A DNA stretch of 14,707 nt, taken from Marinosulfonomonas sp. (GTDB lineage Bacteria; Pseudomonadota; Alphaproteobacteria; Rhodobacterales; Rhodobacteraceae). The translations under genes and the position numbers were made by a program. Within the stretch, counting starts at the first letter, position 1, and the number at the start of each line of letters is the position of its first letter. This document shows, piece by piece, positions 7,102 to 13,229 of this stretch. The stretch spans positions 1 through 14,707 of the forward strand of contig JALSJL010000312.1 in assembly GCA_026989405.1 (NCBI GenBank), written 5' to 3'. Below the pieces are notes generated by a model that did no database searches, had not been told where the DNA came from, and saw only the letters and a program-made list of their open reading frames with translations.

Positions 7102-7410
7102 ATGAGAACAGCAACAGCCATCACGTTCGCGCTGTCCCTTGCCGCTCTGCCGGTTCAGGCCCAGGATGGCAAGGACGAACTGCGCCAGGGCGCCGAACTG
7201 CTCGAAAAGGGCATGCAACTTCTGTTGGAAGGGCTGATCGAAGAGCTTGGCCCCGTCATCCTGGAATTGCAGGGAAAGATCGTTGATCTCAGCGCCTATT
7301 ACCCGCCTGAAATTCTGCCGAACGGCGATATCATCATCCGCCGGAAAATTCCGCTTGAGCCGGCAGAGCCGGAAAAGACCGTGCCCGAGGGCGAAGAAAT
7401 CGAACTGTGA
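7102..7410 (+). CDS. Small secreted protein of unknown function
   Basis: A 102-residue protein starting with a clear signal peptide: MRTATAI, a hydrophobic run, and VQA with likely cleavage after residue 20. The mature chain of about 82 residues has an amphipathic helical stretch with leucines every three to four residues (about 25-63), then YYPPEILPNGDIIIRRKIPL (66-85), and an acidic, proline-rich end (EPAEPEKT.., ending EEIEL). I recall similar small proteins with a PPE.LPNGDIIIRR core in Rhodobacterales, sometimes mislabelled as AAA+ ATPases, but there is no ATPase motif. There is no obvious lipobox cysteine, and no cysteine at all. It lies 31 bases after the EEP gene, with only a weak ribosome site (CCGGG), and is convergent with ppx. 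Function unknown; the gene itself is very probable. Confidence 0.8.
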   Translation: MRTATAITFALSLAALPVQAQDGKDELRQGAELLEKGMQLLLEGLIEELGPVILELQGKIVDLSAYYPPEILPNGDIIIRRKIPLEPAEPEKTVPEGEEIEL

Positions 7411-7422
7411 CGGTTGGCCGGG

Positions 7423-7441
7423 CCGGCGCCTGGCGGGCCGG
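7423..7441. terminator. Possible bidirectional hairpin between convergent genes
   Basis: The 50-base gap between the small secreted gene and the end of ppx is very G/C rich. CCGGCG and CG(GG)CCGG can pair with a five-base loop and a two-base bulge. There is no T run on either strand. It is the only structure I can offer for ending two converging transcripts; weak. Confidence 0.25.
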
Positions 7442-7460
7442 ATCGGGCGCAAGGTGAATG

Positions 7461-9008
7461 TCAGGCGCGTTTCGGTTGCCGCACGACGGTTTCGGCCGAC
7501 AATGCCCGCGCCAGCGCCTTGAAACGGGCCTGGGCGACCTCGCCAAACAGATCGCGGCCGGTTTCGTTCAGACTGAGCGTCAGCACCCGCTTTTTCGGTT
7601 TCCAGTCCAGCCGGGCGACCTTTTCCGGGTCGTCGACCGAAAACATTGCCCCGAACCGCATGGCCTTGCCCACGCTTTCGGCCTGGGCGATCCGGGCGTC
7701 GCTGATCAGGCAGAACAGGTGACTGAACCGCGTGTCGTCGCGGTTTTTCTTGTAACGATGCAGCAGCGCCAGGCCCAGCCAGATGCGTTCTTCGTGGTTC
7801 AGCCCGCCCAGATTTGCCCGCGTCGCGTTGTCAAAGCACACCTCTGCGCGATAGTCCGGGTGGGCGCGCCAGGTCACGTCATGCAGCAGGCAGGCGGCCT
7901 TGATCAGGCGGCGGGTGTCCGGCTTTTCGTTGCGAAAGATCGGCCGGATGAAACTGTAGAGCGCCCGCCCGAAGCCGGGCCGGCGGGCATCGCGGCTTTC
8001 GGCGAAGCGGCAGGCCTCGATCAACGGGTCACGCGCGCGGGCGCGTTGGGGCATCTGCTCATACAGCAGCCCTTCGCGGATGCCGTAGCTGGAAATGGCG
8101 ATCTCTTTCGGGCGAAAGGTCTTGATCAGCTGGCGCAGGACCTCGGCGGCGATCGGCACCAGAGACATGCGCGCCTGCGACGTGCCGGTGCGCGCGCCCA
8201 GTTCCGCCAGATCGTTTTCCGCAATCCAGTCCAGCGTCGCGCGCACCGATTTCGGCGTCATCCGGTATTCATGCAGAACATGCAGCGGGTAGGCGCGCCG
8301 CTCCATGTCAATTCGCGCAATGGCCCGCCAGCTGCCCCCGACCAGGAAAAGGCGCTTGTGATCGGTGCCGATCCTCCTGGCCAGATCGTCCATGATGGCG
8401 CGGATATGGCGGCGAAGCCCCTTCTTGCCGCCCTTGATGTCCTGCAACTTCAACGGGCCAAGCGGTGAGGTCGCCCGGCTGCCGACTTGTCCTTTTCCGA
8501 CAACGGCAAGCTCCATGGACGAGCCGCCGATATCGCAGACCAGACCCTTTGCCTCGGGCCAGCCCAGCAGAACGCCCTGGGCCGAAAACCTGGCCTCCTG
8601 CTCACCATCGATCACCCAGAGCTTCAGCCCGGTTTCGCGCTCGACCCGGGCGCAGAACGCCGGCCCGTCTTCGGCCTCGCGCACCGCGGCCGTTGCCACC
8701 GAGGTGAGCGGCGCAAGGTCCATGCCCCTGGCAAGCAGCTGGAACCTGCGCAGCGCGGCCAGCGCGCGTTCGCGCCCCTCGGGGTTGAGCTTGCCGGTTT
8801 CGCCCAGCCCGGCGCCCAGCCCGCACATGATCTTTTCGTTGTAGAAATAGGCCGGGCTGCGCGCGGCGCCATCGAACACCACCAGCCGGACAGAGTTCGA
8901 GCCGACGTCGACAACCCCGACCCGCGACAGCGCGCGCGCCGCCGGGTCTTCGAACAGCGGGCGCCCGAAGGGGATCATGTCGTCCTGGGCATTTGGCAGT
9001 CTTGTCAT
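7461..9008 (-). CDS. ppx: Exopolyphosphatase, Ppx/GppA family
   Basis: A 515-residue member of the Ppx/GppA phosphatases, which release phosphate from the ends of inorganic polyphosphate or hydrolyse pppGpp. The N-terminal actin-like ATPase fold shows VGVVDVGSNSVRLVVFDG (30-47), TAAVREA (106-112), GEQEARFSAQGV (135-146), CDIGGSSMEL (158-167) and VGGSW (223-227). SYGIREGLLYE (308-318 approximately) is the usual signature of the second half. The region from about 325 resembles the HD-like C-terminal domain, with LLHDVTW (374-380). The gene begins three bases after the ppk1 stop and is last in the minus-strand operon, which favours polyphosphate rather than pppGpp as substrate. The first ATG (9008) is used; a second at codon 11 (MIPFGRP) is possible. 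Confidence 0.92.
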   Translation of the reverse strand: MTRLPNAQDDMIPFGRPLFEDPAARALSRVGVVDVGSNSVRLVVFDGAARSPAYFYNEKIMCGLGAGLGETGKLNPEGRERALAALRRFQLLARGMDLAPLTSVATAAVREAEDGPAFCARVERETGLKLWVIDGEQEARFSAQGVLLGWPEAKGLVCDIGGSSMELAVVGKGQVGSRATSPLGPLKLQDIKGGKKGLRRHIRAIMDDLARRIGTDHKRLFLVGGSWRAIARIDMERRAYPLHVLHEYRMTPKSVRATLDWIAENDLAELGARTGTSQARMSLVPIAAEVLRQLIKTFRPKEIAISSYGIREGLLYEQMPQRARARDPLIEACRFAESRDARRPGFGRALYSFIRPIFRNEKPDTRRLIKAACLLHDVTWRAHPDYRAEVCFDNATRANLGGLNHEERIWLGLALLHRYKKNRDDTRFSHLFCLISDARIAQAESVGKAMRFGAMFSVDDPEKVARLDWKPKKRVLTLSLNETGRDLFGEVAQARFKALARALSAETVVRQPKRA

Positions 9009-9011
9009 CGG

Positions 9012-11228
9012 TCAGTCTTTCGAATGCGCAAGTTCAGGCACGTCAGAGGCGCCTGCCGACCCCCGGCCTGAAAGCGACGGGTTTTCCATGAAAAAACGGT
9101 GGCAACTGAACGGGTTGTCCAGCCCGTCGGTTTCGGCGCGGGCATATGTTCCGTCCGGTTGAAGAACCCAGCTCTGGGCCACATCGGCCAGGTTCGCAGC
9201 CATGATCTGACTGACGATCTGCGCCTTCACGGTCGCGTTGCGGATCTGCACCAGCGTCTCGACCCGGCGGTTGAGATTGCGGCCCATCCAGTCGGCGGAC
9301 GAGATGAACACCCTGGCCTTCTTGGCCGGCAGCCCGTGACCATTGCCAAAACACACGATGCGCGAATGTTCCAGAAAACGGCCGACAATCGACTTGACCC
9401 GGATGTTTTCCGACAGCCCCTTCACCCCCGGCCGCAAGCCGCAGATGCCGCGGATCACAAGGTTGATCTTCACCCCGGCCTGCGAGGCGCGGTAGAGCGC
9501 GTCGATCACGTCCGGCTCGACGATCGAGTTCATCTTGGCCCAGATCTCGGCGGGCTTGCCCTCGGCTGCAAAAGCCGCTTCGCGCTCGATCAGGTCGATC
9601 AGGGTCGATTTCAGATTGATCGGAGAGATCGCAAGGTTTTCCAGCCCGACGGGCTGGGCGTAGCCCGACAGGTAATTGAACACCTTGGTTGCGTCACGCC
9701 CCAGCGCGCCGTCGCAGGTGAACAGCGAAAGGTCGGTATAGATGCGCGCGGTGATCGGGTGGTAGTTGCCGGTGCCATAGTGGGTGTAGGTGACCAGCTT
9801 GCCCGCCTCGCGCCGGACAACCGTGCTGATCTTGGCATGGGTCTTGTAGTTGATGAACCCGTAGACGACATGGGCGCCGGCGCGCTCCAGCCGGCGCGAC
9901 ACGCGGATATTGGCGGCCTCGTCGAAACGCGCTTTCAGCTCGACCAGGGCGGTGACCGACTTGCCGTTTTCCGCGGCTTCACAAAGCGCGGCGACGATCG
10001 GGCTGTCGCGCGATGTGCGGTAGAAGGTCTGCTTGATGGCCAGAACATCCGGGTCGCGCGCGGCCTGCTGCAGAAACCGGACGACCATGTCGAACGTCTC
10101 GTAGGGATGATGCAGCAGCATGTCCTTTTGCCGGATCGCGGCAAACATGTCGCCGTCATGGTCCTGCACGCGCTCGGGCACGCGCGGGTTGAACGGGGGC
10201 CAGAGCAGGTCGTGGCGGTGCGGCAGGACCAGCTCTTTCAGGTCTGTCATTCCCTGCAGCCCCTGAACCTCGACGACGGCATCCTCGCTGGCCTGAAGCT
10301 CGCGCATGATGGTCTGGCGCAACCCCTTGGGGGCGTCCGCCGAGATCTTCAGCCGCACCACTTCGCCGCGCCGCCGGCGTTTCAGCGCGACTTCGAACTC
10401 GCGCACGAGGTCTTCGGCTTCGTCTTCCACTTCCAGGTCGCTGTCTCGCAGGACGCGGAAGGCACAGTGGCCCTTGGCCCGGTATCCCGGAAACAGCGCG
10501 TCAAGAAAGACCAGCAAAAGCTCTTCCATCGGAAGGAAACGATCCTTGCCGTCCGCGGCCGGCAGGCGCACGAAGCGGTCGATCTGCTGCGGGATCGGCA
10601 ACAGCGCCTGCAACGCCTTCTTGTCGGACTTGCGTTCAAGCTGCAGCGCCAGGGCAAAGCCCGCGTTCGGAATGAACGGAAACGGATGCGCGGGGTCGAT
10701 GGCCAGCGGGGAAAGGACCGGAAAGATCTGGTTCAGAAACGTGTCTTTCAGATGGGCCATGTCGGCGTCATCCAGCCCGTCGCGCGCGCAGATGACGATC
10801 CCTTCGGCCTGCATTTCATCGCGCAGGCGGTTCCAGATCGCCTGTTGCGCCTGCATCAGGCGGCGGGCCTGGGCATTGATCAGCACCAACTGTTCGGCAG
10901 GCGTCAGCCCGTCGACCGAAGGCGTGGTGTTGCCGGCCAGGGCAAGTTCGCGCAGGCCCGCCACGCGCACCGTGAAAAACTCATCCAGGTTGGTGGCCGA
11001 GATCGACAGGAAGCGCAGCCGTTCCAGAAGCGGCACGCGCGCGTTGTCGGCTTCTTCCAGAACGCGCCAGTTGAACGCAAGCCAGCTGAGCTCGCGGTTG
11101 AAAAACCGTTGTGGCCCGGCAAGGTCGGCGTCGATCTCGGCCGGATCGGGGAAAGGCGCATTGAGGAAATCGGCCTGTGGCATGACGGTATTGTCTCGCG
11201 GTGGTATGGCGTTTTCGTGGCGCATCAT
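9012..11228 (-). CDS. ppk1: Polyphosphate kinase 1
   Basis: Up to 738 residues. The enzyme makes inorganic polyphosphate from ATP, reversibly, through a phosphohistidine. Visible signatures in order: RFFNRELSWLAFNWRVLEEA (41-60), SATNLDEFF (77-85), the middle RDSDLEVEDEAEDL (261-274), HHPYETFD (373-380), KQTFYRT (399-405), ELKARFDE (430-437), and INYKTHAK with His 464, the equivalent of the autophosphorylated histidine (His 435 in E. coli). FLEHSRI contains the second essential His (621), followed by FISSADWMGRNLNRRVE (641-657). The longest start, at 11228, overlaps the hdaA stop as ATGA. Starts at 11225 and at 11183 (MPQADFL) are alternatives, and homologues I recall begin near the last of these. 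None has a strong ribosome site, so coupling to hdaA translation is likely. Confidence 0.96.
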   Translation of the reverse strand: MMRHENAIPPRDNTVMPQADFLNAPFPDPAEIDADLAGPQRFFNRELSWLAFNWRVLEEADNARVPLLERLRFLSISATNLDEFFTVRVAGLRELALAGNTTPSVDGLTPAEQLVLINAQARRLMQAQQAIWNRLRDEMQAEGIVICARDGLDDADMAHLKDTFLNQIFPVLSPLAIDPAHPFPFIPNAGFALALQLERKSDKKALQALLPIPQQIDRFVRLPAADGKDRFLPMEELLLVFLDALFPGYRAKGHCAFRVLRDSDLEVEDEAEDLVREFEVALKRRRRGEVVRLKISADAPKGLRQTIMRELQASEDAVVEVQGLQGMTDLKELVLPHRHDLLWPPFNPRVPERVQDHDGDMFAAIRQKDMLLHHPYETFDMVVRFLQQAARDPDVLAIKQTFYRTSRDSPIVAALCEAAENGKSVTALVELKARFDEAANIRVSRRLERAGAHVVYGFINYKTHAKISTVVRREAGKLVTYTHYGTGNYHPITARIYTDLSLFTCDGALGRDATKVFNYLSGYAQPVGLENLAISPINLKSTLIDLIEREAAFAAEGKPAEIWAKMNSIVEPDVIDALYRASQAGVKINLVIRGICGLRPGVKGLSENIRVKSIVGRFLEHSRIVCFGNGHGLPAKKARVFISSADWMGRNLNRRVETLVQIRNATVKAQIVSQIMAANLADVAQSWVLQPDGTYARAETDGLDNPFSCHRFFMENPSLSGRGSAGASDVPELAHSKD

Positions 11229-11908
11229 GATGGCCCCGCCGGCTTCTTGTCCAGAACCGCGCGCGCAAGTTCGCGGGTGATCGGGCGGTTTTGCGACAGC
11301 GAGGCGGCATCGAGCGCGGCCACAAGGTCGCCGGCGCTGGCCAGGCTGCGCTCCATCCGGCGGGCGATATAGCTGACCGCCGGGGCGGTGATGCCGATCT
11401 GGCGGTCGGCGAGCAGCTTGACCAGCACCGCCGCCAGCAAGGCATCGTCGGGCGGCAATATCCGGGCCCGAAGGGTGCCGTCGACGCGGCTTTGCAGGTC
11501 TTTCAGGTCAAACCGGGGCGGGGGTCGGGCTGCGCTGAGCAGCAGGCTTCCGCCTTCGGCCAGCGTCAGGTTGTGGAGATGGAACAGCGCCCTTTCGGCG
11601 TCCGGGTTGCCGGAGATCGTGTCGATATCCTCGACGGCGAGTTCGGGGGTTTCGGCAACCGTGCGCGCGACATCAAGCGTCGCCAGGTCGCGCGCGCGCA
11701 GCACCCGCGCCCCGCTATCGGCGGCCCAGACATGCGCCAGATGGGTTTTTCCCGCGCCTTTTCCGCCGCAGATCAGCAGTTTGCGACCTGGCCAGTTGCG
11801 CCAGTTCTCGACACTGGCGATTGCGGCCGCATTGGCGGGAGACACGAAAAAGTCGTCGCGTCCGAGGGCCGGGCGGGCCGGCAGGTCGAATGTCAGCTGT
11901 TCGGGCAT
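11225..11908 (-). CDS. hdaA: HdaA, DnaA-inactivating AAA+ protein
   Basis: A 227-residue DnaA-like AAA+ protein lacking the DNA-binding domain of DnaA. The N-terminus has QLTFDLP (4-10), a beta-clamp-binding type motif as in Hda. Next come Walker A GGKGAGKTH (48-56), a Walker B-like LAVEDID (90-96), sensor-1 region SLLLSAARPPPRF (121-133), DLQSRV with the box VII arginine (137-142) and a sensor-2-like RRMERS (183-188). In Caulobacter and E. coli such proteins bind the loaded DNA clamp and stimulate ATP hydrolysis by DnaA, preventing re-initiation of replication. The size and clamp motif exclude DnaA itself; DnaC-type loaders lack this N-terminal motif. It is second in the operon, two bases after the permease gene, and overlaps ppk1 by four bases. 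Confidence 0.87.
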   Translation of the reverse strand: MPEQLTFDLPARPALGRDDFFVSPANAAAIASVENWRNWPGRKLLICGGKGAGKTHLAHVWAADSGARVLRARDLATLDVARTVAETPELAVEDIDTISGNPDAERALFHLHNLTLAEGGSLLLSAARPPPRFDLKDLQSRVDGTLRARILPPDDALLAAVLVKLLADRQIGITAPAVSYIARRMERSLASAGDLVAALDAASLSQNRPITRELARAVLDKKPAGPS

Positions 11909-11910
11909 GG

Positions 11911-12978
11911 CTATTCTTCAGCCTCGCCCGAGAGGCCCTGATACAACCGGCTTTGCCGGTATCGCGCGATCGCAAACCGGACGATCACGCCGATTGCGGC
12001 GGCCAGCGGCACCGCCACCAGCATGCCGACGAAGCCGAAGAGCGAGCCGAAGGCGGACAGGGCAAAGATCAGCCAGACCGGATGCAGGCCGACGCTGTTG
12101 CCCACGAGTTTCGGGGTCAGGATGTTTCCTTCCAGAAACTGCCCGGCGAAAAACACCGCGATCACGGCGGCCACCCACTGCCATTCTCCCCAGAACTGGA
12201 AAAGCGCCACGCCAAGCGCCAGCCCGCCGCCGACAATCGCCCCGACATAGGGGATGAAGGAAATCAGCCCGGCCACAAAGCCGATTGCCAGGCCGAACTG
12301 AAGCCCGACCAGCATCAGGCCAAGGGCGTAAAACGTGCCGAGGATCAACATCACCGTGCCCTGTCCGCGAATGAAGGCCGACAGGGTGTCGTCGATGTCG
12401 CGCGCCAGTTGGCGGATCATCGGGGCATGGTCGCGGGGCAACAGGTTGTCGAGCGACGCCACCATCCGGTCCCAGTCGAGCAACCAGTAAAAGGTGATGA
12501 CGGGGACCAGGACGACGAGGACGATGACGTTGATCAGCCCGGCCGCCGAGGACAGGATGCTTTCGATCAGCGCGCCCCCTCTCGAACTGATCATCTCGGC
12601 AAAAGCGGCCAGCGATTTGCTGAGCTGGCTGTTTGCATCCAGAACCGAAGGAAAGCGCTCGCTGAGAAAGGTTTTCAGGTTGCCGACGATATCGGGTGCG
12701 GCATTGACCAGACCGACCATCTGCTCAACCAGGGTGGGGACGATCAGCAGCGCGACCAGAACGAACAGCAAGGCGGCAAAAATCGTGATCGCCACGGTCG
12801 CCAGGACACGGCTCAGGCCAAGGCGTTCGAGCCGGTCGGCGATCGGGTCGAGGCAATAGGCAATGGCGCCGCCCAGGATGAAGGGCAGCAGGACATCGCC
12901 GAGAAACCACAGGATTGCAAAGAGCATCGCCGCGGCGATGCCCCAGTATTTCACCTGTTCCCTGACCGGAAGTCCCAT
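11911..12978 (-). CDS. AI-2E/PerM family membrane transporter
   Basis: A 355-residue inner-membrane protein of the AI-2E (PerM/YdiK/TqsA) family, with paired hydrophobic segments at about 12-42 and 58-82, a large polar loop (85-145), then segments at about 148-166, 207-225, 228-258, 268-284 and 300-335. Signature stretches are VLVPVITFYWLLDWDR (156-171), FIPYVGAIVGGGLALG (241-256) and GNILTPKLVGNSVGLHPVW (284-302). Substrates vary in the family (autoinducer export, Na+/H+ exchange), so none is assigned. The start at 12978 (MGLPVREQ) is chosen over an upstream in-frame ATG at 13032 because AAGGA lies 5 bases before it and the upstream codons are not transporter-like. First gene of the permease-hdaA-ppk1-ppx operon. 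Its ribosome site sits in a hairpin loop. Confidence 0.88.
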   Translation of the reverse strand: MGLPVREQVKYWGIAAAMLFAILWFLGDVLLPFILGGAIAYCLDPIADRLERLGLSRVLATVAITIFAALLFVLVALLIVPTLVEQMVGLVNAAPDIVGNLKTFLSERFPSVLDANSQLSKSLAAFAEMISSRGGALIESILSSAAGLINVIVLVVLVPVITFYWLLDWDRMVASLDNLLPRDHAPMIRQLARDIDDTLSAFIRGQGTVMLILGTFYALGLMLVGLQFGLAIGFVAGLISFIPYVGAIVGGGLALGVALFQFWGEWQWVAAVIAVFFAGQFLEGNILTPKLVGNSVGLHPVWLIFALSAFGSLFGFVGMLVAVPLAAAIGVIVRFAIARYRQSRLYQGLSGEAEE

Positions 12979-12995
12979 GCAGATCCTTTCTGCAT
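12977..12995 (-). promoter_or_regulatory. Shine-Dalgarno-in-loop hairpin before the permease start
   Basis: On the minus strand the mRNA would read AUGCAGA-AAGGA-UCUGCAU followed by G. The two seven-base arms are perfect complements, the five-base loop is the ribosome site AAGGA, and the 3' arm contains the A and U of the start codon. This could tune or gate translation of the first gene of the operon. It needs a transcript starting upstream of 12995. A stem of this size can arise by chance, so a regulatory role is only inferred. Confidence 0.4.
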
Positions 12996-12997
12996 CC

Positions 12998-13026
12998 GGT
13001 ATTGCCGCTTTCCGGCGCCGGATCAA
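12998..13026 (-). promoter_or_regulatory. Weak candidate promoter for the permease-hdaA-ppk1-ppx operon
   Basis: On the minus strand TTGATC (plus 13021-13026) and AATACC (plus 12998-13003) are 17 bases apart, a correct spacing but only 4/6 and 3/6 matches to sigma-70 boxes. The perfect palindrome CCGGCGCCGG (13012-13021) lies between and partly over them and might bind a regulator. A start from this promoter would fall near 12991, inside the hairpin arm, so this promoter and the ribosome-site hairpin cannot both be functional as drawn. Confidence 0.25.
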
Positions 13027-13049
13027 GGCCATGGCGCGTTCATCGTGGA

Positions 13050-13137
13050 GACGCCTGCGGCGTCACGCCCTGGGTTTGCGCCGCGGCTGCGCCGCGTCGC
13101 GGTGCCTCCGGCGGGAGTATTTCGGGCAAGATGAAGC
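13050..13137. repeat. Hairpin-rich extragenic repeat block, copy 2
   Basis: Three small inverted repeats stand in tandem: GACGCC-TGC-GGCGTC (13050-13064), CGCGGC-TGC-GCCGCG (13082-13096) and CTCC-GGCG-GGAG (13106-13117). The last runs into GTATTTCGGGCAAGATGAAG, which resembles the GAGGATATTTGC..AAGAAGAAG tail of the copy at 4655-4684. I recall sequences like CCTCCGGCGGGAGTATTT..AAGATGAAG as frequent between Rhodobacteraceae genes, often at 3' ends. Here the block lies between two divergent starts, upstream of the likely proS promoter, so it cannot be the terminator of either neighbouring gene; it might block read-through or act on DNA structure. Confidence 0.5.
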
Positions 13138-13162
13138 CCTGGTGGCCGGGCCCGGAAACGGT

Positions 13163-13191
13163 TTGCCAGCGGGCGGGCTTTGAAATAGAAC
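13163..13191 (+). promoter_or_regulatory. Likely sigma-70-type promoter of proS
   Basis: TTGCCA (13163-13168, 5/6 match to the -35 consensus) is followed after exactly 17 bases by TAGAAC (13186-13191, 4/6 match to the -10). Transcription would begin near 13198, giving a leader of about 32 bases. It is downstream of the repeat block and is the best promoter-like sequence found in the window. Confidence 0.5.
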
Positions 13192-13229
13192 CGGTCGACA
13201 GACCAACAACCAGAATGAGGCCCGTCCGC

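Noticed and set aside
7458..8468. A 336-codon open frame antisense to ppx
   Set aside because: Shadow of the ppx coding strand with no start signal and Arg/Ala/Gln-rich composition.
9099..11372. A 757-codon open frame antisense to ppk1 and part of hdaA
   Set aside because: Same composition effect; it crosses two confidently identified genes and has no recognisable motif.
12979..13032. N-terminal extension of the permease from base 13032
   Set aside because: The added residues are Arg-rich, and the ATG at 12978 has a well-placed AAGGA.
11821..13134. A 437-codon plus-strand frame opposite the permease gene
   Set aside because: Asp/Gln/Arg/His-rich shadow; the minus strand gives a clean multi-span transporter with family signatures.
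13131..13229. N-terminal extension of ProS from an in-frame ATG inside the repeat (AAGATGAAG)
   Set aside because: The extra 33 codons read through the likely proS promoter, are not synthetase-like, and the conserved MRLSRYFLPV start with GAGG upstream fits better.
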